NCBI RefSeq assembly: GCF_021731785.1
Contig: NZ_JAKFWS010000068.1
Location: 1-64,000, forward strand
Length of the DNA stretch: 64,000 nt
DNA from: Methylocystis sp.
Lineage (GTDB): Bacteria; Pseudomonadota; Alphaproteobacteria; Rhizobiales; Beijerinckiaceae
Direction: 5' to 3'
A model generated the notes under the pieces. The model was given only the letters and a program-made list of their open reading frames with translations, did not search any database and was not told the origin of the DNA. The number at the start of each line of letters is the position of its first letter. Position 1 is the first letter of the stretch. This document shows, piece after piece, positions 45,606 through 53,943 of this stretch. Made by a program: the position numbers and the translations under genes.

Positions 45606-46067
45606 TCAGGGTATCGGCTTGTGATGCGGATCGACCGGCGAATGGCTGCCATCGGCCTCGACGGCGGCCATGCCGTCAAATCGGGAGAAATGTTCGACGA
45701 CATCGGGAGAGAGCCGTTTCTCCTCAGCCGCCAGCCTTCTGGAAAGCGCCTCGGCGTGCGTTTTCGAAACGCCGAGCCTTTCGAGCGTGGCGCTGTCCTT
45801 CAACGCGTCGCCGCCGCAAAGCGCGATGGTCCATCCATCATTTTTGCGCGTGAGAAACGCCCGGCCGCCGAGGTCTCCCTGGCGCCAGTCGGCGACGGCG
45901 GCGTCTCCTTCGACGACGACGGCGTCAACAAAGAGACGCGCCTCCGGCTTGTCGAAGGTCTCAAAAAGCAAGCGGCGCGCGGCGTCGGACCCATCGTCGG
46001 CGCGCGCGCCCATCGACATCGCCGCGCTGATCGCCACGACTGCAAAAGAACTTAGAACCAATCTCAT
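45606..46067 (-). CDS. copper-uptake-system-associated exported protein
   Basis: A 153-residue protein from ATG 46067 (GGAGAG 6 bases upstream). The signal peptide (MRLVLSSFAVVAISAAMSMGARA) precedes a mature part with the segments AARRLLFETFDKPEARLFVDAVVVEGDAAVADW and GWTIALCGGDALKD. As far as I recall, this family lies beside TonB-dependent copper receptors in alphaproteobacteria and is annotated as a copper-uptake-system-associated protein. It ends with a His pair near the C-terminus (DPHHKP). A receptor relic lies just downstream. A TetR regulator diverges from it across a palindrome. Biochemical role unknown. Confidence 0.72.
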   Translation of the reverse strand: MRLVLSSFAVVAISAAMSMGARADDGSDAARRLLFETFDKPEARLFVDAVVVEGDAAVADWRQGDLGGRAFLTRKNDGWTIALCGGDALKDSATLERLGVSKTHAEALSRRLAAEEKRLSPDVVEHFSRFDGMAAVEADGSHSPVDPHHKPIP

Positions 46068-46095
46068 GATGCTCTCCAACGCCGTCGCGCGTCAG

Positions 46096-46112
46096 ATTGG
46101 TATAATACCAAT
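46096..46112. promoter_or_regulatory. 17-bp palindrome, likely TetR operator
   Basis: ATTGGTATAATACCAAT has perfect 8-base arms (ATTGGTAT / ATACCAAT) around one central base. It contains a -10-like TATAAT. It lies between divergent genes, 29 bp from the copper-uptake-associated start and about 86 bp from the TetR start. This is the usual location and size of a TetR-family operator. Binding is inferred. Confidence 0.65.
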
Positions 46113-46197
46113 ACGCGCGGCGCAAGCGCGAGAGGCATTTCCTCGGCGCGGTTTTATTGATACGACGCTGGCGCGGCGAAATCTTAAAAGAGCTCGA

Positions 46198-46749
46198 ATG
46201 GCGACGGTCGAAAAAGGCCCGCGTCAGCGCATTCTGGACGCTGCGCTTAAAGTCTTGAAGAAAGAAGGCGTCTCGGCGCTGACCCAAACCCGCGTCGCCG
46301 CCGCGGCCGGATTGCGCCAGTCGCATCTGACCTATTACTTTCCGCGCAAGACGGATTTGCTCGCCGCGACGCTGGAAGCGTCTCATGCGCAGGCGCATAA
46401 GCGCACGCGCGGTTCGACGGGAATCGACGCGGACCCTGTCGAGGCGGTGCGCGGGCTCATGTTCGATCGCAATAAGATGCGCTTCTTCCTGAGCGTCGTG
46501 GCTCAGGCGAGCGACCAATCGGACATTCGCGCGACGCTCGCCGCGCATGCCCGCGGCGTGGCCGATCAGCTCGCGCCGCTCTTCGGCCGGACGGCCGATG
46601 ACCCCGACATCATCGCCTTTGTCGATATGCTGCGCGGGATGGGGTTGCGCCTGTTGCTTGAAATGGATGACAAGCAGCGCGCGAACGTCGATCTCGACGC
46701 GCTCGCGGCGCGCTTTGGCCTCAGCCGCGTGCCTGAGGCGCGGCTTTAA
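46198..46749 (+). CDS. TetR/AcrR-family transcriptional regulator
   Basis: A 183-residue repressor from ATG 46198. The N-terminal helix-turn-helix is PRQRILDAALKVLKKEGVSALTQTRVAAAAGLRQSHLTYYFPRKTDLLAATLE, where HLTYYFPRK is the recognition part. The C-terminal ligand-binding domain is helical and ends ALAARFGLSRVPEARL. It diverges from the copper-uptake-associated gene, and a 17-bp palindrome lies between them, so it probably regulates both genes. The ligand is unknown; copper is not implied by any metal-site motif. Confidence 0.9.
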   Translation: MATVEKGPRQRILDAALKVLKKEGVSALTQTRVAAAAGLRQSHLTYYFPRKTDLLAATLEASHAQAHKRTRGSTGIDADPVEAVRGLMFDRNKMRFFLSVVAQASDQSDIRATLAAHARGVADQLAPLFGRTADDPDIIAFVDMLRGMGLRLLLEMDDKQRANVDLDALAARFGLSRVPEARL

Positions 46750-46774
46750 GCCCTGAACGGAAACCGCTAGAACT

Positions 46775-49060
46775 GTGGCGATGCAACGAATCGGTGGAAA
46801 CGCAGGCGACGCGGCACGTCAGCCCTATGCCCTTTCCGCGGCGTTCTTCATCGCCTGCGCGCTGGCGCTCGCTTTCCCGTGGCTCTCCGGGCGCGTCACG
46901 ATCCCGTGGGACGCTAAGGCGCATTTCTATCCACAATTCGTCTTTCTTGCCCATGCCTTGCACAGCGGCCAATCCCCCTTCTGGACGCCGAACGTCTTTG
47001 CGGGAATGCCGCAGATCGCCGATCCGCAATCGCTGATCTTCTCGCCATTCTTTCTGCTGGCGGCGGCGCTCGTTCGCGAACCGTCCTTTGCGCTTGCCGA
47101 CGCTCTCGTCTTCGCGATGCTGGCGATGGGCGGTCTTGCGCTCATCGCCTATTTCCGCGATCGCGGGTGGAGCGCCGCCGGCGGACTGCTCGCCGCGTTC
47201 GCTTTCGCCTTCGGCGGCTCGGCGGCGTGGCGCATCCAGCATGTCGGGCAGATTATGAGTCTGTCGTGGCTGGCGGTCACGTTGTGGCTGCTGGCGCGCG
47301 CGCTCGATCGCCGCTCGGCGCTCTACGGCGCGGCGGCCGGCGCCGTCGCCGCTCTGCTTGTCCTCGGACGGGATCAGGTCGCCTTCCTGGGCGTCTTGAT
47401 GCTTTCCGCCTATGCCGCCTATCGCATCGCGACCGATCAATCACCCAAGCTCAGCGCGGTCGCGCCGCTCGCCGCCGGCGCGCTTGTCGGCCTGACGATC
47501 ATCGCCGTTCCGCTCGCGTTCACGCTGGAGCTCGCGGCGCATTCGAATCGTCCCGAGATTGATCTCGACGGCGCGCTTAAAGGCTCGCTACCACTCGACT
47601 CCTTTTTGACGCTGATCTCCGCCAATTTGTTCGGGACCGATGGCCCGCTGAAAGATTTCTGGGGGCCGCCGACCGGAGAGCGCGACATCTTCCTCGCGCG
47701 CAACATGACGAATGTCTATCTGGGCGAGTTGACGCTCGTCACGTTGATCGCGGCGATGAGCAGGCGGTTCTTTTTCGATAGAGAAATTCGCTTCTTCGCC
47801 GCCGCGGCGCTGTTCTTCGCTCTATACGCTGTGGGCCGCTACACGCCGGCCTTCGTCTTTTTTTATCGCCTGCCGGGCGTCGACCTCTGGCGTCGGCCGG
47901 CTGACGCAACTTTCCTGCTTGGCGTAACCGTCGCGATACTCGCAGGCTATGGCTTCAATCTGATCGAGCGGAGCGTCGTCGCGCCGCGCGCCGGATGGCT
48001 CGTCGCCGCCGTCGCCGCGCTCTTCGCGGCGGCGACGCTCGTCGCGGCTTGGAATGACCGTCTGGTTCAGGCGTCGTGGCCGCTCGCGACAAGCGCGATA
48101 TTCGCCGCGCTCGCCGTCGCGCTCATTCTCGCGACCCGCGATCGGTTGTTGCGCGGAGTCTACCTGCTTGCCGCGGTCGCCGCACTGATGAGCGCCGATC
48201 TCGCGATCGGGATTGGAGCGAATGAATCGACCGGCTTGCCGCCCGAGCAGTGCGACGTATTGAAGACCGACGGCAAGAATCCGGTGATCGCCTATCTGCG
48301 CGAGAAGCTCAAGGAAACGGCCGCGCCGGATCGGCGCGATCGTGTCGAGCTTGCCGCAATCGACTTTCACTGGCCCAACGCCTCGCTGGTCCACGGCTTC
48401 GATCACGATCTCGGCTATAATCCGATTCGGCTTCGACTCTTCGAAGACGCGACCGGCGCCGGCGACCATCTCGCGCTTCCCGAGCAGCGGGAGTTCTCCA
48501 AGCTCTATCCGTCCTATCGCTCAATTCTTTCCGACATGCTCGGCCTGAGGTTCATCGCGACCGGCGTCCCAATTGAAGAAATCGACGAGAGTTACAAGCC
48601 CGGCGATCTTGTCGAACTCACCCGCATCGGCGACGTTCGCATATACGAAAATCGTCGCGCCATGCCGCGGGTCATTGTCGCGACCTGCGCCATGCATGTC
48701 GATTTCGCGCAGATGATCAAGAGCGGCGAGTGGCCCGAGGCCGACTATCGCGAGACGGCGCTGCTCGAGGCGCCGCCGATCTGTCATACGCGCAAGGACG
48801 CGCCCCCCGCGACCGCGAAAATCGACTCATATGAAAACGACCGCGTCGTCGTCGAGGCCGATGTGCCTCCGGGCGGCGGCTGGCTTGTGTTGAACGACGT
48901 CTGGCACCCCTGGTGGTTCGCCCGCGTCGACGGCGTCGAGGCGCCGATCCTGCGCGCCAATGTGTTGTTTCGCGCCGTCGCGGTTCCCGAAGGGCGCCAC
49001 CAAGTGCGCTTTGAGTTTCAGCCGCTGCGCGGGTTGCTGACCGAACTTTCGCAAAGATAG
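46775..49060 (+). CDS. YfhO-like polytopic membrane protein
   Basis: A 761-residue membrane protein of the YfhO family (GT-C-like fold), with about a dozen predicted membrane segments in the first 470 residues. The long first loop contains PWDAKAHFYPQFVFLAHALHSGQSPFWTPNVFAGMPQIADPQS, the family signature. The C-terminal soluble part of about 270 residues includes GWLVLNDVWHPWWFARVDG. YfhO-type proteins are linked to glycosylation of lipoteichoic or other envelope polymers in some bacteria; here the substrate is unknown. GTG 46775 and ATG 46781 are both possible starts. It follows tetR after 25 bp. Confidence 0.88.
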   Translation: MAMQRIGGNAGDAARQPYALSAAFFIACALALAFPWLSGRVTIPWDAKAHFYPQFVFLAHALHSGQSPFWTPNVFAGMPQIADPQSLIFSPFFLLAAALVREPSFALADALVFAMLAMGGLALIAYFRDRGWSAAGGLLAAFAFAFGGSAAWRIQHVGQIMSLSWLAVTLWLLARALDRRSALYGAAAGAVAALLVLGRDQVAFLGVLMLSAYAAYRIATDQSPKLSAVAPLAAGALVGLTIIAVPLAFTLELAAHSNRPEIDLDGALKGSLPLDSFLTLISANLFGTDGPLKDFWGPPTGERDIFLARNMTNVYLGELTLVTLIAAMSRRFFFDREIRFFAAAALFFALYAVGRYTPAFVFFYRLPGVDLWRRPADATFLLGVTVAILAGYGFNLIERSVVAPRAGWLVAAVAALFAAATLVAAWNDRLVQASWPLATSAIFAALAVALILATRDRLLRGVYLLAAVAALMSADLAIGIGANESTGLPPEQCDVLKTDGKNPVIAYLREKLKETAAPDRRDRVELAAIDFHWPNASLVHGFDHDLGYNPIRLRLFEDATGAGDHLALPEQREFSKLYPSYRSILSDMLGLRFIATGVPIEEIDESYKPGDLVELTRIGDVRIYENRRAMPRVIVATCAMHVDFAQMIKSGEWPEADYRETALLEAPPICHTRKDAPPATAKIDSYENDRVVVEADVPPGGGWLVLNDVWHPWWFARVDGVEAPILRANVLFRAVAVPEGRHQVRFEFQPLRGLLTELSQR

Positions 49061-49116
49061 CAAAGCCGATTGCCGCACTTCGCGCGTTATGCGAAATTCC
49101 CTTGAACGGCTCGGAT

Positions 49117-49224
49117 GTCATTCCCGACGCGCGCAACGCGCGCGATGGGGAATCCAGAGCAAAACCAGCGTCACTGAATTTGCTCTGGATTCCCGGTCAG
49201 GCCTTCGGCCTGCCGGGAATGACA
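49117..49224. repeat. REP-like inverted pair, family B
   Basis: The unit TGTCATTCCCGACGCGCGCA at 49117 and the opposing GGCCTGCCGGGAATGACA ending near 49224 face each other. Between them GAATCCAGAGCAAA (about 49150-49163) and TTTGCTCTGGATTC (about 49179-49192) form an inverted repeat. This is a different sequence family from the units at 7.8, 29.6 and 60.8 kb. It lies in the gap before hemH. Confidence 0.7.
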
Positions 49225-49257
49225 CCGTCCAAGCGAACGGATCGCGCGAAATCCGTA

Positions 49258-50265
49258 TTAAATCCACCCCGCTATCTCGCGCTCCGCCAAGGTCTCGATG
49301 AGTTGCATGCCCTCTTCGCTGTCGTTGAGACAGGGCAGGCGGGTGAATTTCTCGCCGCCCTTCGCTAGAAAAAGATCGCGGATTTCCACGCCGAGCTCTT
49401 CGATCGTCTCCAGACAGTCGGCGGCGAATCCCGGCGCGACCACGGCGATGCGCTTGACTCCCGCGCCGGCAAGCTCAGTCACCACGTCCGACGTATAAGG
49501 CCCGATCCATCGCGCCCTTCCGAAGCGCGACTGAAAGGCGAGACGCAGACATTGCGGGCTCATTTGGAGCCTTTCGCAGAGCCGTCGCCATGTCGTCTCG
49601 CAATGATCGCGATAGGGATCGCCGCGATCGATCTGCGCCTGCGGCAGGCCGTGGAAGGATGCGACAACGACCTCAGGTTCGAAATCGAGCGCGGCGAGCG
49701 CGCCTTTGACGCTTGCCGCGAGCGCGTCGACATAGGCGGGATCGTCGTAATAGGGCGCGGCGATGCGCAGGGCCGGCTGCTTGCGCAACTCGCGCAGCGC
49801 GTCGAAGGCCGCGTCGGCGGCGGAGCCGGTGGTCGAGGAGGCATATTGCGGATAGAGCGGCAACAGCGCGATCCGCTCGCAGCCTTGCGCAATCAGCGCG
49901 TCGATGCGCGTCGCGATCGACGGCGCGCCGTAACGCAGCGCGTAGTCGACGACAAGGCGCTTAGCGCCCATGCGCGCCTGCAGCTTCTCGGCTTGCAGGC
50001 GGGTAATGGTCTTCAGCGGGCCTTCGCCCGTGTCGCTGTTCCAGATCGACTCATACAGCTTCGCCGAGCGCGCCGGCCGCGTGTTGAGCACGACGCCATA
50101 GAGGATCGGAAGCCATAGCGCGCGCGGGAGGTCGACGACTCTGCGGTCGGACAGGAATTCCGCCAGATAGCGCCGCACCGCCGCGACATCGGGCGCATCG
50201 GGCGTGCCGAGATTGACGAGAAGGAGTCCGACCGGCGCTTCTCTCGAGATCGTGGCTGACGTCAT
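49258..50265 (-). CDS. hemH: ferrochelatase
   Basis: A 335-residue enzyme that inserts Fe(II) into protoporphyrin IX. ATG 50265 opens the family start (VGLLLVNLGTPDAPDVAAVRRYLAEFL), preceded by AAGG. The catalytic His lies in VVVASFHGLPQAQI. The acidic active-site region ADCLETIEELGVEIRDLF near residue 275 is complete. The open frame runs 137 codons further upstream, but without family resemblance. It is monocistronic here, between a REP-like pair and the glycosyltransferase 41 gene on the other strand. Confidence 0.95.
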   Translation of the reverse strand: MTSATISREAPVGLLLVNLGTPDAPDVAAVRRYLAEFLSDRRVVDLPRALWLPILYGVVLNTRPARSAKLYESIWNSDTGEGPLKTITRLQAEKLQARMGAKRLVVDYALRYGAPSIATRIDALIAQGCERIALLPLYPQYASSTTGSAADAAFDALRELRKQPALRIAAPYYDDPAYVDALAASVKGALAALDFEPEVVVASFHGLPQAQIDRGDPYRDHCETTWRRLCERLQMSPQCLRLAFQSRFGRARWIGPYTSDVVTELAGAGVKRIAVVAPGFAADCLETIEELGVEIRDLFLAKGGEKFTRLPCLNDSEEGMQLIETLAEREIAGWI

Positions 50266-50437
50266 GATGAGCCTTGTTGCGGACCGCCCGCCCTGATGAC
50301 GGCGCGGCAAAAGAATATCTTCTAGCGGCGGCGGCGGTCCTGGCAACTCGCCAAGATGACGATCGTCGCGCGGCACGGAAATCGCTTCGAGCGCGTAGGC
50401 GGGCCTATGTTCGAATCCGCCCTCGCGAAAGGGCGCT

Positions 50438-51793
50438 ATGAATTCGATAGGTCGCAGCCGCGCCATGTGCGAATGGGACGATTTCGCGTGCGCCGCGCCG
50501 CAGATCCGCGCCGCGCTCGCCATGCCAGACGGCCCGGCGACCCCGCCCTTTCTCCTGCTTTCGGAGCCCGGCATCACCGCCAGCGAACAGCGCGCCTGTT
50601 CCGAACGCTGGACCGCTGCGCGCCTTCTGGCGGCCGGACCGCTACGCGCGAGCCTCAATTTGCGCTTTGATCTCACTCCCCGCAGCAGGATTCGCGTCGG
50701 CTATCTTTCAAACGACTTCCATGCCCATGCGACCGCGCATCTGCTTGTCGAGACGCTTGAAGCGCATGATCGGGCGCGCTTTGAAATTCGCGCTTACAGC
50801 TATTGCGGCGCGGAGGGCGAGATGCGGACGCGTCTGCGCGCCGCCTTTGACGCTTTCACCGACATTTCGCCGCTGACCGACGTCGAGGCCGCGCGCCAAA
50901 TCCATGCGGACGGCGTCGACATTCTGATTGACCTGAAGGGTTTTACCCACGGCGCCCGCACCGGCGTGATGATGCTGCGGCCGGCGCCGGTTCAAGTCAA
51001 CTATCTCGGCTATCCCGGCACGCTTGGGGCCGGGGTGTGCGACTACATCGTCACCGATCGCTATGTGACGCCGCCAGCCTCGTCGGCGGCCTATTCGGAA
51101 GCCTTCGCCTATCTGCCGCAGGCCTATCAGCCGCACGGGCGCGGAACGCCGCTGTGCGCGCCGCCGTCGCGCGCCGCTGCCGGTCTGCCGCCGGAGGGTT
51201 TCGTCTTTTGCTGCTTCAATCAGGCCTATAAGCTCACGCCCTTCATTTTCGATCTCTGGGCGCGACTGCTTGAAGCGACGCCCGCCGCGGTGCTGTGGCT
51301 TTCGGCGTCGATCCTGGCGGAAGGCAATCTGCGCAATGAAATGCGCAGACGCGGCATTGACGCAAGGCGGCTCATTTTCGCGCCGCATTTGCCGCAGGCC
51401 GAGCATCTGGCGCGCCTGCAGCTTGCCGATCTCGCGCTCGACACGGCGCCTTTCGGATCTCATACGACGGCGAGCGACGCGCTTTGGGCGGGCGTGCCGA
51501 TCGTGACCCGCGCGGGCGACACCTTTCCCTCGCGAGTCGCCGGCAGCCTGTTGCATGCGATCGGCCTGCCGGAGTTGATCGCGCCCGATTTTGACGCCTA
51601 TTTCGAGATCGCGCTGGGCCTGGCGGGCGATCCCGTCGGCTGCGCAGAACTGCGGGCGAAGCTCGTCGCCAATCGTCCCACGGCGGCGCTCTTCGACGTC
51701 GCCGCTTACACGATCGCGCTGGAATCGCTCTTCGAAGCCATGTGGCGGCGGCGTCTCGCCGGGGCGCCGCCCGCCGCCATCGGCGCGGCTTAA
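50438..51793 (+). CDS. OGT/SPINDLY-type glycosyltransferase (GT41) without TPR region
   Basis: A 451-residue protein matching the C-terminal catalytic domain of SPINDLY/O-GlcNAc-transferase-like proteins: RIRVGYLSNDFHAHATAHLLVETLEAHD, LIDLKGFTHGARTGVM, PVQVNYLGYPGTLGA and LIFAPHLPQAEHLARLQLADLALDTAPFGSHTTASDALWAGVPIVTRAGDTFPSRVAGSLL. The start (MCEWDDFACAAPQIRAAL) is where full-length relatives leave their TPR repeats. No TPR-like frame precedes it, so it is either a TPR-less form or a truncated copy. ATG 50438 and ATG 50465 are possible starts. Its TAA stop overlaps that of panB within TTAA. Protein or carbohydrate acceptor unknown. Confidence 0.85.
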   Translation: MNSIGRSRAMCEWDDFACAAPQIRAALAMPDGPATPPFLLLSEPGITASEQRACSERWTAARLLAAGPLRASLNLRFDLTPRSRIRVGYLSNDFHAHATAHLLVETLEAHDRARFEIRAYSYCGAEGEMRTRLRAAFDAFTDISPLTDVEAARQIHADGVDILIDLKGFTHGARTGVMMLRPAPVQVNYLGYPGTLGAGVCDYIVTDRYVTPPASSAAYSEAFAYLPQAYQPHGRGTPLCAPPSRAAAGLPPEGFVFCCFNQAYKLTPFIFDLWARLLEATPAAVLWLSASILAEGNLRNEMRRRGIDARRLIFAPHLPQAEHLARLQLADLALDTAPFGSHTTASDALWAGVPIVTRAGDTFPSRVAGSLLHAIGLPELIAPDFDAYFEIALGLAGDPVGCAELRAKLVANRPTAALFDVAAYTIALESLFEAMWRRRLAGAPPAAIGAA

Positions 51794-52668
51794 GCCTCGT
51801 CGGCGCGCGCCGCGCGCTCGAAGGCGGCGCGTTCCTCTTCCCCCATATGAAAGGCGTGCGCCTCCGCCGGAAAGAGACCGGCGCGCACGTCGCGCGCATA
51901 AGCGGCAACGGCGGCGCCTAGCGCCGCGCCGACGGCGCCGTAACGCCGGTTGTGCTTGAATTCGCGTTCGGTAATTCCGGCAAGATCGTTGACGACGAGC
52001 ACCTGTCCGTCGGTTGCCGCCCCGGCGCCGATGCCGATCGTCGGCGCGCCGATCGCCTCCGTGATCCGCGCCGCGAGCTCCTGCGGCACGAGCTCCAGCA
52101 CCAAGAAGTTCTGCCCGGCGGCGTCGAGCGCCAGCGCGTCGTGAAAGAGCTTCGCGGCGGCCTCCGCCGTCTTGCCCTGGCGCCGCTTCACCTCGTGATG
52201 CTGCGACTCGAGGCCGAGATGACAGCAGACGTCGAATCCCGCCGTCGCCAGGGCGCGCACGAGTTCCGGCTGCGCGCCCTCGAATTTGACGCAGTCGGCG
52301 CCGGCCTCGCCCAAAACGCGCGAACTCTCGATCGCTTGGCGTGGCGTGTCGTAGGTCGCGTAAGGCAGATCGCCGATGATGTAGATTTCGGGCGCGCCGC
52401 GCCGAACTGCGGCGATATGATGCGCCATGTCGGCGAGCGTCACCTCGCGCTCATGGGCATAGCCAAGAATATTCACGCCGACGCTGTCGCCGACAAGAAT
52501 AATGTCGACCCCCGCCTCGACCTCGATGCGCGCGGTCGGCGCATCATAGGCGGTGACGACCACGATTTTCGCGCCTCGGCGCTTCATCGCGAGGAAGGTG
52601 CTGGCGTTGGACAAACCGGGCTCCGGCGCGCCTTTCGTCAGGGCACGCTCTCGATCAAAACCGCTCAC
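51790..52668 (-). CDS. panB: 3-methyl-2-oxobutanoate hydroxymethyltransferase
   Basis: A 292-residue enzyme of pantothenate synthesis that transfers a hydroxymethyl group from methylene-tetrahydrofolate to 2-oxoisovalerate. The family core begins at TFLAMKRRGAKIVVVTAYDAPTA. It continues with the metal-binding LVGDSVGVNILGYAHEREVTLADM, DCVKFEGAQ and GIGAGAATDGQVLVVNDL. GTG 52668 is chosen because the frame further upstream overlaps a separate small gene. It lacks a strong ribosome site, so the start is uncertain; the core is firm. It lies 17 bp after the stop of a 45-residue lipoprotein gene. panC is not adjacent. Confidence 0.92.
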   Translation of the reverse strand: MSGFDRERALTKGAPEPGLSNASTFLAMKRRGAKIVVVTAYDAPTARIEVEAGVDIILVGDSVGVNILGYAHEREVTLADMAHHIAAVRRGAPEIYIIGDLPYATYDTPRQAIESSRVLGEAGADCVKFEGAQPELVRALATAGFDVCCHLGLESQHHEVKRRQGKTAEAAAKLFHDALALDAAGQNFLVLELVPQELAARITEAIGAPTIGIGAGAATDGQVLVVNDLAGITEREFKHNRRYGAVGAALGAAVAAYARDVRAGLFPAEAHAFHMGEEERAAFERAARADEA

Positions 52669-52685
52669 GCCAGCTGGGATGACGC

Positions 52686-52823
52686 TCAGCGCGGCGCGCC
52701 GTCCTTGCAGGCGTGCGGCACGCCGGGCGCGCGAAGCTCCTGGAAGCCGCCGCATTTGTCGCAGGCGGAGAGCAGCGCGGAGAGGCCGGCGAGCAGCGCG
52801 AACACTCTGAATTTCCGCGTCAT
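52686..52823 (-). CDS. 45-residue putative lipoprotein
   Basis: A short gene from ATG 52823, preceded by GGAGAGATGAG, one of the better ribosome sites in this window. The protein starts MTRKFRVFALLAGLSALLSA and the next residue is Cys: a textbook lipobox (LLSA|C). The mature part has 25 residues, CDKCGGFQELRAPGVPHACKDGAPR in order, with three cysteines (21, 24, 39). It lies 17 bp before the panB start on the same strand. The family is not recognised; it resembles the many tiny lipoproteins of alphaproteobacteria. A small entericidin-like role is a guess. Confidence 0.65.
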   Translation of the reverse strand: MTRKFRVFALLAGLSALLSACDKCGGFQELRAPGVPHACKDGAPR

Positions 52824-53148
52824 CTCATCTCTCCTGGCGGCGGCCGGACGGCGCGAACATACTGGCGAGGCCGCGCCGCGGCAAGCCGCGCGGCGCCATG
52901 CTCTTGCATCCTGCTTAAAGCCGCGTATAAACCGCCGATCGCGAGGTTCCCGGCCGGGGGCTCAACGGAAGCGCTTTACGAGCATATTCGGACAAGAATA
53001 TGCCCAAAAAGCGAGGGTCTAGATTCCCGTCTTCCCGTGTCTCCGCCTTCGAACTTTCCTTCTCGAGCCTTTCCGGGGACATTTCCCAAGAAGCGCTCGA
53101 AGGGCTTGGCGCCGGAACGGCTCGCGACAACGGAAAGGCAAAAAATCC
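52824..53148. other. 325-bp gap upstream of rpsF, with a long leader
   Basis: It separates the divergent lipoprotein/panB genes and rpsF. It contains a sigma-70-like promoter (52904-52931) and then about 210 bases of leader before the S6 start. No conserved frame is present. A long leader fits an r-protein-regulated transcript of the S6:S18 type, but I cannot identify the binding motif with certainty. Confidence 0.4.
52904..52931 (+). promoter_or_regulatory. sigma-70-like promoter for rpsF-rpsR
   Basis: TTGCAT (52904-52909) and TATAAA (52926-52931) are separated by 16 bases. This is the best match in the 325-bp gap upstream of rpsF. Start site not known. Confidence 0.45.
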
Positions 53149-53598
53149 ATGCCTCTTTACGAGCATGTCTATCTCGCCCGTCAGGACGTTTCTCCCCAGC
53201 AGGTGGAGACTCTGACCGGGCAGTTCAAGAATGTAATCGCGTCGCTCGGCGGCACGGTCGGCAAGACCGAATATTGGGGCGTGAAATCGCTCGCCTATCG
53301 GATCAACAAGAACCGCAAGGCGCATTTCACCCTGATGAACATTGACGCGCCGCCGGCGGCGATCGCCGAGATGCAGCGCCAGCAGAGCATCAATGAAGAC
53401 ATTCTGCGCGTGCTGACGCTGCGCGTCGACGCGCTGGAGGAAGGTCCGTCGGCGCAGCTTCGCAAGCGTGAAGACGACGATCGCGGCGAGCGCCGCGGCC
53501 CGCGCGGCGACAGAGGCGATCGCGGAGATCGCGGCGATCGTCCCGACCGTCGCCCGCGCCGCGAGGAAAGCAAGGTTGAAGGAGGAGAGGAAGAATGA
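53149..53598 (+). CDS. rpsF: 30S ribosomal protein S6
   Basis: A 149-residue S6. The N-terminal fold begins [20 protein letters not shown] and continues through [33 protein letters not shown], which binds the S18/16S rRNA platform. After residue 100 comes a charged tail of about 45 residues (RGDRGDRGD repeats, then [15 protein letters not shown]), common in alphaproteobacterial S6. The stop TGA overlaps the rpsR start by ATGA, so S6 and S18 are translationally coupled. Confidence 0.97.
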   Translation: MPLYEHVYLARQDVSPQQVETLTGQFKNVIASLGGTVGKTEYWGVKSLAYRINKNRKAHFTLMNIDAPPAAIAEMQRQQSINEDILRVLTLRVDALEEGPSAQLRKREDDDRGERRGPRGDRGDRGDRGDRPDRRPRREESKVEGGEEE

Positions 53599-53831
53599 GC
53601 ACAGCGCCCCGCCGTCCTTTCTTCCGCCGCCGCAAGTCCTGCCCGTTCACCGGCGCCAGCGCGCCGAAGATCGACTATAAGGACACGCGCCTGCTCTCCC
53701 GCTACATCAGCGAGCGCGGCAAGATCGTGCCCTCGCGCATCACCGCCGTTTCGGCCAAGAAGCAGCGCGAACTCGCGCAGGCGATCAAACGCGCCCGCTT
53801 CCTCGGCCTGCTGCCTTACGTGATCCGGTAA
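53595..53831 (+). CDS. rpsR: 30S ribosomal protein S18
   Basis: A 78-residue S18, complete: [66 protein letters not shown]. It starts inside the end of rpsF (ATGA overlap). In most alphaproteobacteria the next gene is rplI (L9); here the operon ends in a terminator and a divergent-oriented ABC exporter follows, so rplI must be elsewhere. Confidence 0.97.
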   Translation: MSTAPRRPFFRRRKSCPFTGASAPKIDYKDTRLLSRYISERGKIVPSRITAVSAKKQRELAQAIKRARFLGLLPYVIR

Positions 53832-53855
53832 GAAGATCGCGTATTGAAGCCTGTG

Positions 53856-53888
53856 GCCGCGCTTCGAAAGAGGCGCGGCTTATTTTTT
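53856..53888 (+). terminator. terminator of the rpsF-rpsR operon
   Basis: GCCGCGC (53856-53862) pairs with GCGCGGC (53873-53879), followed by TTATTTTTTG. It lies 25 bp after the rpsR stop codon. Confidence 0.85.
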
Positions 53889-53943
53889 GCCCATAGCGCT
53901 CGGTCGCCGGCTCGCTTCTCGCCGCGCGCTCGACGCCGGACGA

